Assembly (NCBI RefSeq): GCF_003268475.1
Contig: NZ_MCIF01000002.1
Span: forward strand, 4,448,303-4,512,302
Reading direction: 5' to 3'
Source of the DNA: Thermogemmatispora tikiterensis
GTDB taxonomy: Bacteria; Chloroflexota; Ktedonobacteria; Ktedonobacterales; Ktedonobacteraceae
DNA length: 64,000 bases
In this document: piece by piece, positions 37,167 to 44,623 of the stretch
Position numbering within the stretch: position 1 is the stretch's first letter
How the letters are laid out: the number at the start of each line of letters is the position of its first letter
The notes under the pieces: model-generated
Seen by the model: the letters and a program-made list of their open reading frames with translations, nothing else
What the model was told of the DNA's origin: nothing
Database searches by the model: none
Program-made: the position numbers and the translations under genes

Positions 37167-38435
37167 TCAGAGGCGAGACGGCGCAGAAGATCGTGAGCGC
37201 GGGGTGGGCAGCGCTCGGGGCAGCAGAGAAGAGGAAGAAGAAGGAAGCTGGTCCTGCCCCTCATGCTTCTGAGGTGGGGGGGTGACCGGCGTCGCCTGCG
37301 CTGGTACCTCAAGCGGGTGCCCTGTTGGCTGACTCAGCGGCAGCGGGCAGCCGGGCAGCGCCGGGCGACTGGGGCGGAGCTGGGGAGAAAAAGCCAGCCA
37401 GGTCAGACCGCCGCCGAGCAAGCCGCTGGCTGCCAGGCTGGTCATCCCCACCATCAAGGCCCGTCGCGTCGGGCGCTCGACCTGTCGCTGTGATGGCTGG
37501 GAAGGGGTGCGGGGACGCAAAGCCCGGCCCAGCGCCTGTTCATAAGCTCGCACGAACTCCAGCACCGTCGCGAAGCGCGCCTCCGGCTGCTTGGCCAGCG
37601 CCCGCTCCACCACGGCAACCAGTCCCGGCGGCAGCGTCGGCACGCGCTGACGCAACGGTGGCGGTGGCGTGTGCACATGCTGAGCCAGCACCTCAGCGGG
37701 CGAACCGCGGAAAGGGCGCTCCCCGCACAGCCATTCATAGACCACCACCCCCAGCGCATACTGATCGCTGGCGAACTGCGGCTGACCAGCCAGCTGTTCC
37801 GGCGCCATATAGGCCAGCGTTCCCGCAATGGCCTCCTCCTGCTGCCAGCCCCTCTGCTTCTGGCCGCTCAAAGAGGCAATACCGAAATCGCTCAACAGCA
37901 GCGAGCCGTCGCGCCCAATCAACATATTCTCCGGCTTAATATCGCAATGAATGCACTGCTGACGATGGGCGTAGTCCAGGGCTGCCCCGATCTGCTGCAA
38001 ATAGAGCAGAATCGTCGCCGGATGCAAGCGGCTGCCGCGGGGATGGCGCTGACGCAGGGTGCCCCCCGGGGCATACTCCATCACCAGAAAAGCTGTTCCC
38101 TGCTCCTCCAGCAGCACGAAATCGAAGATCCTCACGATATGAGGGTGATGCAGACGAGCCGCAATGCGCGCCTCCGCGCAGAAGCGCTGCAGCACCTCTG
38201 GCTCCAGATGAGTCTGCAGCAACTTAATGGCCACTTCGGTCCCCAGATAGCGATGCTCACCCAGATAGACCTCAGCAAAGCCTCCACGGCCCAGCAGACG
38301 CACCAGGCGGTAACGGCCCAGTTCAGGGAGGGCCTCCAGCGGTAGCCATTGCCCCCTCTCTCCAGGCGTACCGCCACTGGAGGCCTGCCCGCCCTGGTCC
38401 GCCTCAGTCGAGAAACTCAGCGGTTGCTCCATCAT
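37167..38435 (-). CDS. Ser/Thr protein kinase with single TM segment and short Pro/Ser-rich tail
   Basis: 422 residues. Kinase domain ~40-300: LLGRGGFAEVYLGEH, VAIKLLQ, HCDIKPENMLI (the HRD Arg is Cys but the catalytic Asp is kept), DFGIASL and GTLAYMAPEQL. A hydrophobic stretch (ALMVGMTSLAASGLLGGGLTWLAF, ~325-350) preceded by RR likely anchors it in the membrane. The outside part is only ~70 residues, rich in Pro, Ser and Gln, so there is no visible sensor domain. A longer extracellular domain may have been lost. The Cys in place of HRD Arg suggests weaker dependence on activation-loop phosphorylation (an RD versus non-RD difference known from other kinases). Confidence 0.92.
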   Translation of the reverse strand: MMEQPLSFSTEADQGGQASSGGTPGERGQWLPLEALPELGRYRLVRLLGRGGFAEVYLGEHRYLGTEVAIKLLQTHLEPEVLQRFCAEARIAARLHHPHIVRIFDFVLLEEQGTAFLVMEYAPGGTLRQRHPRGSRLHPATILLYLQQIGAALDYAHRQQCIHCDIKPENMLIGRDGSLLLSDFGIASLSGQKQRGWQQEEAIAGTLAYMAPEQLAGQPQFASDQYALGVVVYEWLCGERPFRGSPAEVLAQHVHTPPPPLRQRVPTLPPGLVAVVERALAKQPEARFATVLEFVRAYEQALGRALRPRTPSQPSQRQVERPTRRALMVGMTSLAASGLLGGGLTWLAFSPQLRPSRPALPGCPLPLSQPTGHPLEVPAQATPVTPPPQKHEGQDQLPSSSSSLLPRALPTPRSRSSAPSRL

Positions 38436-38870
38436 ACTCGTCTCCTGCTCCTTGCTTGCCTGCTATGATTGTAGATAGCGCTCATGGAACATGTCAATGT
38501 GCTCACGCGGAAACAAGCAGCCTGAGAAGTGCATCGAATCGCTACCGATTCCAGAGATTCTGGATAGCGCTACATCTATAAATCCATTTATGCTTATTTA
38601 TGGCTCAGGAAAAACACAGCCGTAGCTTGGGGGTACTGGCGGGGCGGGAGCAGGCCCGGCTACCCAGGGGGAGGAGAAGCTGGCAGAGTGGGGGCGAAAA
38701 GAGCGCAAAAAATAGCCGGGGGAATCCAGACTGCGGCCTATGTGGGTCTGGTAGAGGAGCAGGCAGGACTGGAGCCGGGAGTACCGGGCGGGGCGCGGAG
38801 CAGCCTTATTGAGCGTGCGCAGGCGCAGAGCGGCCTCCCCATGCGCCCCTAGCTGGCCGAGGCGACTGAT
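38436..38870. other. spacer between secG and the kinase gene
   Basis: One end holds the kinase promoter (listed separately). The remaining 38500-38870 stretch is purine-rich; I see no gene and no recognisable RNA motif. Confidence 0.5.
38468..38497 (-). promoter_or_regulatory. promoter of the membrane-linked kinase gene
   Basis: Read on the minus strand: TTGACA (38492-38497), 18-bp spacer, TACAAT (38468-38473), 33 bp upstream of the ATG. Confidence 0.75.
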
Positions 38871-39116
38871 CTAGGCGGGCAGCAGCATCATTACCACCGA
38901 GACCAGCGCGAAGAGCACCACAAAGATCACCGTCAAATTAAAGATCAGGCGCTCCACGCCGCGGCGTGTCTTAAAGACCGAGCCGGCGCTGGTTCCGCCG
39001 AAGATGCTGCCCAGGCCGGCGCTACGCGCCTGTAGCAAGATAAAGAGAATCACAGCCACGGACAGAATGATCTGAATCACCCGGAGAGCCGGGGCCCAGG
39101 CTTGCAAGGTATTCAA
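38871..39116 (-). CDS. secG: preprotein translocase subunit SecG
   Basis: 81 residues, normal length. Two TM segments (VIQIILSVAVILFILLQ and LIFNLTVIFVVLFALVSVVMMLL) flank the typical loop SAGLGSIFGGTSAGSVFKTRRGVER. SecG is the small stimulatory subunit of the SecYEG channel that exports unfolded proteins. It is monocistronic here. Confidence 0.95.
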   Translation of the reverse strand: MNTLQAWAPALRVIQIILSVAVILFILLQARSAGLGSIFGGTSAGSVFKTRRGVERLIFNLTVIFVVLFALVSVVMMLLPA

Positions 39117-39169
39117 GGTCCACCCTCGCTTTCATCGCAGGCCATCCATTGGCCAAAACCTTCGAGGCG

Positions 39170-39178
39170 ATTATATCA
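39170..39178 (-). promoter_or_regulatory. extended -10 promoter of secG
   Basis: Minus-strand TGA-TATAAT with perfect -10, 54 bp upstream of the ATG. The -35 is poor. Confidence 0.65.
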
Positions 39179-39257
39179 CAGAAGCCTCGCTCCGTCGAGA
39201 CGAGAGCCAGGAAGCAGGAGCGAGCCGACTTCTCTCTATCCCAGACCTCCAGGCCAG

Positions 39258-39311
39258 GCGAGGTGAGGTGAGGTGAGGTGAGGGCTGGCCTGGCCTGGCC
39301 TGGCCTGGCCT
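39258..39311. repeat. adjacent AGGTG and TGGCC pentanucleotide repeats
   Basis: Five or so AGGTG units (39258-39284) are followed immediately by five TGGCC units (39286-39311), in the spacer between secG and the next gene. Confidence 0.8.
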
Positions 39312-39333
39312 CAGTGCGCTCGCCGCCTGATCC

Positions 39334-39909
39334 CTACTGAGCCGGGGCCAGACGGGCAGGCTTGGAGGTCGTGATCAGTCTCTGCCGCTGCTGATGGACC
39401 AGGCGATGGCACTCCGGGCAAAGCACCACATAATTGGCCCGTCGATAGCGAGCCAGCAGAGTCCGCAGCGGGCGGCGGGCATGCAGTTCCAGCCTGGTCG
39501 TCTCGCGAGCGCAGCGTGGGCAGCGTCCGGCGGCCTCCTGCTGGAGCTGCCCCTGAATGTGGCGCACCAGCTGATTATTGCAGGCATCCAGGCCCACATG
39601 GAAGAGCATACCGGCCAGCACCAGCCACAGCCAGCGCTGGCGAGTAAGGGCGGCCAGCGCTGCCAGAGCGGTCAACGTCCACGGTTGGTGCAGTGGTTTC
39701 GGCAGAGGGCCGCGCTGGCGCTGAGGAGTGCGCAGATAGCGCAGTGCTTCGCGCAGGCTCAGGCGCCGGCGAGCTGCCACAAACTCCAGATAGTGGTCGA
39801 CATCGATCAGAATACTGGCCGCATAGGGCAGCCAGACCTCCTCTTTCAGCCACGGCAGAGCCACCAGGGCCGCCGCCGTTGAAAAGGCTACATGTTCCTC
39901 CAGGCGCAT
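39334..39909 (-). CDS. membrane metal-dependent hydrolase-like protein (YdjM type) fused to HNH-like zinc module
   Basis: 191 residues. The N-terminal ~120 residues resemble the YdjM/LexA-regulated inner-membrane hydrolase family: EEHVAFSTAAALVA, the metal motif DVDHYLEFV (~36-44), HQPWTLTALAALAAL and FHVGLD. The C-terminal ~65 residues have CPRC...CPECH spacing with a Glu-His and Arg-rich core (TTRLELHARRP, RRANYVVLCPECH), which matches the treble-clef of HNH endonucleases. I infer a fusion; I know of no described function for the combination. The central histidine position of the HNH is 'LELHARRP', so activity is uncertain. Confidence 0.6.
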   Translation of the reverse strand: MRLEEHVAFSTAAALVALPWLKEEVWLPYAASILIDVDHYLEFVAARRRLSLREALRYLRTPQRQRGPLPKPLHQPWTLTALAALAALTRQRWLWLVLAGMLFHVGLDACNNQLVRHIQGQLQQEAAGRCPRCARETTRLELHARRPLRTLLARYRRANYVVLCPECHRLVHQQRQRLITTSKPARLAPAQ

Positions 39910-40272
39910 AAGGTCATCTCATCCATACTTCGCACGAGCCATAGCGCAGACCTCTGCCTGTCCATTGCCGCCGTTGGAGCCGCTGCCCGTCCGGGTCTTG
40001 TGCCATATGGCTGGCTGTGCTAGGCTGCAAGCTCACGAGCGGGTCTGCAGAGCAGCCGCTGAGCGGAAGGAAGAAGCGCGCTTATCGCAGCAGTATAAAC
40101 CGCGGGCCCAGGCCCCGTCAAGCAAGCCGGCCCTGAAGCGCCAGGCCTCAGAGGCCGGAGTGCGGCGAGGGCCGCGGAGGAGTGAGCGACGGGCCGGAGC
40201 GGACTAAGCAAAAAAGCCTGGTTGGTGAGAGCTTCCCTTGTAGAAGACCTATCCCTGTGGTACAATGTAATC
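39910..40272. other. spacer upstream of the tnpB element
   Basis: No gene seen. GC-rich sequence with several purine-rich stretches lies between the membrane/HNH-like gene and the left hairpin of the tnpB element. Confidence 0.5.
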
Positions 40273-40387
40273 CGGGCGAGGACTGCAGTCCCCGCCCGAA
40301 CTTATGTTTTCCATAAAGGCATGCCGCCGGGGACCCCTGGATTCATCCAGGGGAGGAAGGCGGCTCCCTTTGGCTCTCTGCCGAGGG

Positions 40388-40416
40388 TTGACATAGCGGC
40401 CTCTTCCCTGTTACCC
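40388..40416 (+). promoter_or_regulatory. possible tnpB promoter
   Basis: TTGACA (40388-40393), 17-bp spacer, TTACCC (40411-40416). The -35 is perfect but the -10 is poor. Confidence 0.35.
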
Positions 40417-40570
40417 TGCACTCAGTGAGGCCTCAAGGCACTGACCTGTGAGGAATTCGCCTCACCTGGCGGGGAGGGGAGGAGGGTCCTTTCTGCCGGC
40501 CAGCCCGAGAGGACCCTGGCAGCAACCGGCGATCAGCAAGGGCATGAATGAACAGCGGAAGGAGGAAGGC

Positions 40571-41722
40571 ATGGCCCAGGTGCAGCGCACGATCCCGCTG
40601 CTCTTGCCAGCCGATGAGGATCTGCGTCAGACGCTGGCGGTCTTCCAGGCAGTCGAGCAGCAGCTCTCAGCCCCCTGCTTCAACGGGGGCAGGCCGCTCT
40701 CTGCCGTAGCGCTGCACCGGGCCTGTTACCAGCAGGTCAAGGGCCAGCTCAATGCCCAGATGACCTGTAGCGCCATCCGGCTGGTCGCTGCCGCCTACCA
40801 GAGCGCCCAGAGCAACCGCCGTCCGCCGCGACGCCCGTTCCAGTTCCGACGCCGGCGGGCGCTGTTTCTGATCGGGCCACGAGGACGCGATGCCTCCCTG
40901 CGCCCTGATGGCACCCTCTCGCTCTGGACCGTGGCCGGACGCAAGCAGCTTCCCTCCCAAGTACCGGAGGCGTTTCAGCAGCGGCTGGCGCAGGCCAAGA
41001 CCATCGACAGTCTCACGGTGCTGGAACGGGGTGGGCAGCTCATCGGGCGCCTCACCCTCACGCTGGAGGTCCCTGATCCCCCAGCGGCAGGCCCAGAGAC
41101 CGAGGCCGTCGTGGGGATCGATCTGAATGAGACGAATGCCCTGGTGGCGGTGGATGGACAGAAGCGGGTCCTCTTTGTGAGTGGAAAAGCGGTGAAGGTG
41201 CGCAATCGACGCACGGCGAAGACGCGGGCGAGACTGCAGCGGAAGCTGGCGGCCCGTAAGGCACAGCATCGGGACACGCGCAGTGTCCGACGGGTGCTGA
41301 AACGGCTTGGCCGCAAGCAACGGCACCGGACCCAGACCTTTGCCCAGACGGTGGCCAAGCGCCTGGTGGAGTGGGCACCACCGCAGGCGGTGCTGGTCTT
41401 TGAACGGCTGCAGGTCCCTCAGCCGCAGCAAGAACACATCCGGGGGCGAGCCCTGCGGCGCCGGCTCGCGCTGTGGCAGCGGGGACTGATCCGCCGCTGG
41501 GCCGAGCAGCAGGCGCAGGAGCAGGGGTTGCGCGTGGCAGAGGTAAACCCGGCCTCCACGAGCCAGCGCTGTTCCCACTGCGGCCAGCGCGGAATCCGTC
41601 GCCGGCATCACTTCACCTGCCCCCACTGTGGGTTCCAGGAGCATGCTGACATCAACGCGGCCAGAAATATCCGCGCACTGTACTGTCCTACGGGGCAGTG
41701 GGCTGCCGTCAACCAGCCCTGA
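40571..41722 (+). CDS. tnpB: TnpB (OrfB) RNA-guided nuclease family protein
   Basis: 383 residues from ATG 40571 (AAGGAGG 5 nt upstream). The RuvC-like catalytic triad is intact: Asp in VVGIDLNETNALVAV, Glu in AVLVFERLQVP, Asp in EHADINAARNI. A zinc ribbon with CSHCGQRG and CPHCGFQ lies between the second and third. TnpB proteins of IS200/IS605 elements are RNA-guided DNA nucleases, ancestors of Cas12; the guide (omega/reRNA) comes from the element's right end. The palindrome-containing sequence after the stop codon (41723-41790) is the expected scaffold position. An uninterrupted frame suggests it is functional or recently active. Confidence 0.95.
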   Translation: MAQVQRTIPLLLPADEDLRQTLAVFQAVEQQLSAPCFNGGRPLSAVALHRACYQQVKGQLNAQMTCSAIRLVAAAYQSAQSNRRPPRRPFQFRRRRALFLIGPRGRDASLRPDGTLSLWTVAGRKQLPSQVPEAFQQRLAQAKTIDSLTVLERGGQLIGRLTLTLEVPDPPAAGPETEAVVGIDLNETNALVAVDGQKRVLFVSGKAVKVRNRRTAKTRARLQRKLAARKAQHRDTRSVRRVLKRLGRKQRHRTQTFAQTVAKRLVEWAPPQAVLVFERLQVPQPQQEHIRGRALRRRLALWQRGLIRRWAEQQAQEQGLRVAEVNPASTSQRCSHCGQRGIRRRHHFTCPHCGFQEHADINAARNIRALYCPTGQWAAVNQP

Positions 41723-41790
41723 AGCCCGGGCCGACGAGGCTGCGGGCAAGCCCCTGGCTTCAGCCTGGGGTCGTTGACTTCGAACAGTCG
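41723..41790 (+). ncRNA. candidate omegaRNA/reRNA scaffold at the right end of the tnpB element
   Basis: Sequence after the tnpB stop folds locally: GAAGCC (41721-41726) can pair with GGCTTC (41756-41761), or GGCT/AGCC inside CCCC...GGGG (41751-41770) can form instead. In characterised TnpB loci the guide RNA overlaps the 3' end of tnpB and its variable guide is the flank just outside the right end. By analogy, the guide here would begin at about 41771. This is inferred from position and structure only. Confidence 0.4.
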
Positions 41791-41871
41791 ACCAGTAAGG
41801 CAACACGAGGGGAGTCTGCCAGGCATGAGCGCGTGACTGACGGCTGCCCTCTTCTTGAATTTAGCGGGAGC

Positions 41872-41889
41872 GGACACCTCCGGGTGTCC
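41872..41889 (+). promoter_or_regulatory. very stable hairpin with UCCG tetraloop before the hydrolase start
   Basis: GGACACC-TCCG-GGTGTCC: a 7-bp perfect stem closed by C-G around a UNCG-type tetraloop, ending 12 nt upstream of the ATG at 41902. TCACATTTT follows. It could end transcripts from the tnpB side or control translation, since no Shine-Dalgarno is visible between it and the ATG. Confidence 0.5.
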
Positions 41890-41901
41890 TCACATTTTGC
41901 A

Positions 41902-42579
41902 ATGGAGATTTCCTGGCTCGGCCACTCCTGTTTTCAGTTGCGAGGAAAACAAGTCACGCTCATCACGGACCCGTTCGCTCCCCAGACGGAAGTCGCCCCG
42001 CAGCAGAAGGAGCCTCTGCGCCTGGGTAAGGTCAGCGCCTCGATTGTCACCATCAGTCACGAGCATCCCAATCACAACTATGTCCGCGCTGTGCAGGGGA
42101 ATCCCCGTATTGTGCGCGGGCCGGGCGAGTACGAGATCAGCGACGTACTGATCACTGGCGTGGCCTCCTATCATGACAATCAGCGGGGGCGCGAACGTGG
42201 ACGCAATACGATCTATGTCATCCACATAGATGGCATCGTTGTCTGTCATCTCGGCGATCTGGGCCATACCCTGCAGGAAGAGCAGCTTGAGGAGGTCGCC
42301 GATGCTGACATCCTGCTGGTGCCCATCGGTGGCGAGCACACCCTCAACGCCTCGCAGGCGGCTGAAGTGATCAGCCAGGTGGTGCCGCGCATCGTGATTC
42401 CCATGCACTACTATCCTCTGGCAGCCGACGGCTCGCAGTCGCTGCCTGACGCGCTGGTGACCTTTTGCCGCGAGATGGGCGTGGAGGCGATCAATCCCCA
42501 GCCCAGGCTCGTGATCTCACAAAGCAACCTGCCAACAGAGACGCAGGTCGTGATCCTCTCCTGCCGCAGTCTGAGCTGA
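41902..42579 (+). CDS. metallo-beta-lactamase-fold hydrolase (UlaG-like)
   Basis: 225 residues from ATG 41902. The N-terminal MEISWLGHSCFQLRGKQVTLITDPF is the hallmark of the UlaG-like subfamily. The family's HxHxDH motif is modified to SHEHPNHNY. Later ligands may be in VVCHLGDLGH and IPMHYYPL. Members include L-ascorbate-6-phosphate lactonase, but most have unknown substrates. The shift from HxHxDH to HEHPNH keeps three His but replaces the Asp by Asn, so the second metal site may be altered. No SD is visible before the ATG. Confidence 0.88.
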   Translation: MEISWLGHSCFQLRGKQVTLITDPFAPQTEVAPQQKEPLRLGKVSASIVTISHEHPNHNYVRAVQGNPRIVRGPGEYEISDVLITGVASYHDNQRGRERGRNTIYVIHIDGIVVCHLGDLGHTLQEEQLEEVADADILLVPIGGEHTLNASQAAEVISQVVPRIVIPMHYYPLAADGSQSLPDALVTFCREMGVEAINPQPRLVISQSNLPTETQVVILSCRSLS

Positions 42580-42906
42580 ACGAACGGAAGCGCCTGCGTA
42601 AAGGCTGGCTCCCAGAGCCGCAGAGCGGTTCCTCTCCCTGGAGATGGCTCCTGGCCAGCGAACGAGCATGCTGGTTGAGGTGGCAGGTCTGGTGAGCATG
42701 GTCTCGGCTATTCTCTGGCCTGGCCAGGCAGTGCTTCGTTGAAAGCGCGCGCCGCGCGTCGACAGCAAGCGGTGCTTGCTGGCGTGCGGTGCGGCAAGTG
42801 GTGGCCAGTGCCAGGCGGCCTGTGAGCAGGTGACTGACTGACTGACTGAGCGAATGAAGACGGTCTCATACGCGATGGTGAAGGCTCCACACGAGGAGGA
42901 GTTCTT
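42580..42906. other. leader of pyrG
   Basis: No gene. Contains a TGACTGACTGACTGACTGA repeat (42831-42849) close upstream of pyrG. No clear promoter or known riboswitch motif was recognised. Confidence 0.5.
42831..42849. repeat. TGAC tetranucleotide repeat
   Basis: Just under five tandem TGAC units upstream of pyrG. Confidence 0.75.
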
Positions 42907-44616
42907 ATGTCAAAATTTATCTTTGTGACCGGCGGTGTGGCATCGTCTGTGGGCAAGGGTATTAGCGTTGCCTCCATCGGGCGTCTGCTCAAGAATCGGG
43001 GCATCTCCGTCTCCATCATGAAGCTCGACCCCTACATCAACGTTGACCCCGGCACCATGTCCCCCTATCAGCATGGCGAGGTCTTTGTCACAGACGATGG
43101 AGCAGAGACCGACCTCGATCTGGGCCACTACGAACGCTTTACCGATGAACCAGCTTACCAAGCCAACAACGTCACCACCGGCCAGGTCTACGCCACCGTG
43201 ATCAGCAAGGAGCGGCGTGGCGAGTACCTGGGGGGCACGATTCAGGTGATTCCCCATATTACCAATGAGATCAAAGAGCGCATCCATAATGTAGCGCGCC
43301 GCTCGGACGCCGATGTCGTCATTGTCGAGGTGGGTGGCACAGTCGGCGATATCGAGGGCGAACCATTTTTGGAGGCCATCCGCCAGATGCGCAAGGATGT
43401 GGGGCGGGCCAATGTGCTCTACCTGCACGTGACCCTGCTGCCCTATCTGGGCGCGACTCGTGAGCTGAAGACCAAACCTACGCAGCACAGCGTCAAGGAG
43501 CTGCTGCGCGTCGGTATTCAGCCCGATGTCATTCTCTGCCGTTCGGACTACCCTGTGAGCGAGGAGCTGCGCGAGAAGATTGCCCTCTTCTGCAACGTCG
43601 AAACCCGCGCCGTAGTCCCCCTGTTAACGGTCGAGACCATCTATGAGATCCCCCTGATCCTGGAAGAGGCTGGCCTCGGCGACTACCTGGTGCAGGCCCT
43701 CTCGCTGCCGGCCCATCCGCCTCGGATGGAGGAGTGGCGCGCCCTGGTGGAGAAGATCAAGAAGCCGCGCCCGGCTCTCACCGTCGGCCTCGTGGGCAAG
43801 TACGTCGAGCTGCACGATGCCTATCTCTCGGTGGCCGAGGCGCTGCGCCACGCCGGCTGGTACCATGACGTCGATGTCCAGATCAAGTGGATCAATTCGG
43901 AGGCCCTGGAAAAGATGGGCGAGGCCTATACCGAGGCCCTCGAAGATGTCCATGGCATCATCGTGCCCGGCGGCTTCGGCCCCCGCGGGGTCGAGGGCAA
44001 GATCAAGGCCGCCGGCTATGCGCGCCGTACTCATACGCCCTACCTGGGTCTCTGTCTGGGCATGCAGGTCAGCGTCATCGAATTCGCCCGCAATGTGCTC
44101 GGCCTCGAAGGCGCCAATAGCTCAGAGTTCGATCCGCATTCGCCTCATCCCGTCATCGACCTGATGCCGACCCAGCGCCATATCTCGGAGAAAGGTGGCA
44201 CCATGCGCCTGGGCAACTGGGTCTGTTGCCTGATCCCCGGCACACGCGCCTACCAGGCTTACGGAGAAGCCATCGTCTTCGAGCGCCACCGCCACCGCTA
44301 CGAGTTCAACAATGAGTACCGCAAGCGCATGGAAGCCCACGGCCTGGTCATCAGCGGTCGCTCCGCCGACAATAGCCTGGTCGAAATCATCGAACTGGCC
44401 GATCATCCCTGGTTTGTCGCTTCACAGTTCCACCCAGAGTTTAAGAGCCGCCCGAACCGCCCCCATCCGCTCTTCCGCGACTTCATCGCCGCCTGCAAGC
44501 GGCACGCTGGCCTGAGCGCGAGCAGCTCGGAGCCAGGCGAGAGTGTAGCCCGCGTCGGGATCACGCGCACCCCCGAGGGCGTCGCTTCGGATTCGCGACT
44601 CGAAATGTCGAAATAA
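42907..44616 (+). CDS. pyrG: CTP synthase
   Basis: 569 residues, slightly longer than usual because of a ~25-residue C-terminal tail. It makes CTP from UTP, ATP and glutamine. The synthetase domain begins [23 protein letters not shown] (P-loop) and contains [22 protein letters not shown]. The glutamine amidotransferase domain has the nucleophile Cys in GLCLGMQ (~residue 385) and His/Glu in SQFHPEF. GAGGAG lies 6-8 nt before the ATG. The next gene starts 8 nt after its stop. Confidence 0.98.
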   Translation: MSKFIFVTGGVASSVGKGISVASIGRLLKNRGISVSIMKLDPYINVDPGTMSPYQHGEVFVTDDGAETDLDLGHYERFTDEPAYQANNVTTGQVYATVISKERRGEYLGGTIQVIPHITNEIKERIHNVARRSDADVVIVEVGGTVGDIEGEPFLEAIRQMRKDVGRANVLYLHVTLLPYLGATRELKTKPTQHSVKELLRVGIQPDVILCRSDYPVSEELREKIALFCNVETRAVVPLLTVETIYEIPLILEEAGLGDYLVQALSLPAHPPRMEEWRALVEKIKKPRPALTVGLVGKYVELHDAYLSVAEALRHAGWYHDVDVQIKWINSEALEKMGEAYTEALEDVHGIIVPGGFGPRGVEGKIKAAGYARRTHTPYLGLCLGMQVSVIEFARNVLGLEGANSSEFDPHSPHPVIDLMPTQRHISEKGGTMRLGNWVCCLIPGTRAYQAYGEAIVFERHRHRYEFNNEYRKRMEAHGLVISGRSADNSLVEIIELADHPWFVASQFHPEFKSRPNRPHPLFRDFIAACKRHAGLSASSSEPGESVARVGITRTPEGVASDSRLEMSK

Positions 44617-44623
44617 AGGCAAG

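Larger units (their letters stand above)
40273..41770 (+). mobile_element. IS200/IS605-superfamily type element carrying only tnpB (proposed limits)
   Basis: The limits are proposed from end structures. On the left is a 26-bp near-perfect palindrome (40273-40298, CGGGCGAGGACTGCAGTCCC then CGCCCG). Then a compound hairpin follows: GCCGCC/GGCGGC (40323-40328, 40359-40364) around CCCCTGGATTCATCCAGGGG (40334-40353). On the right, just after tnpB, is CCCCTGGCTTCAGCCTGGGG (41751-41770), identical at 17 of 20 positions to the left one. Palindromic ends without terminal inverted repeats or target duplication fit this superfamily. No tnpA (Y1 transposase) is present, so movement would need TnpA in trans. 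Exact ends are uncertain. Confidence 0.6.

Noticed and set aside
40667..41806. 379-codon open frame opposite tnpB
   Set aside because: Antisense to an intact TnpB with all catalytic residues; no family resemblance.
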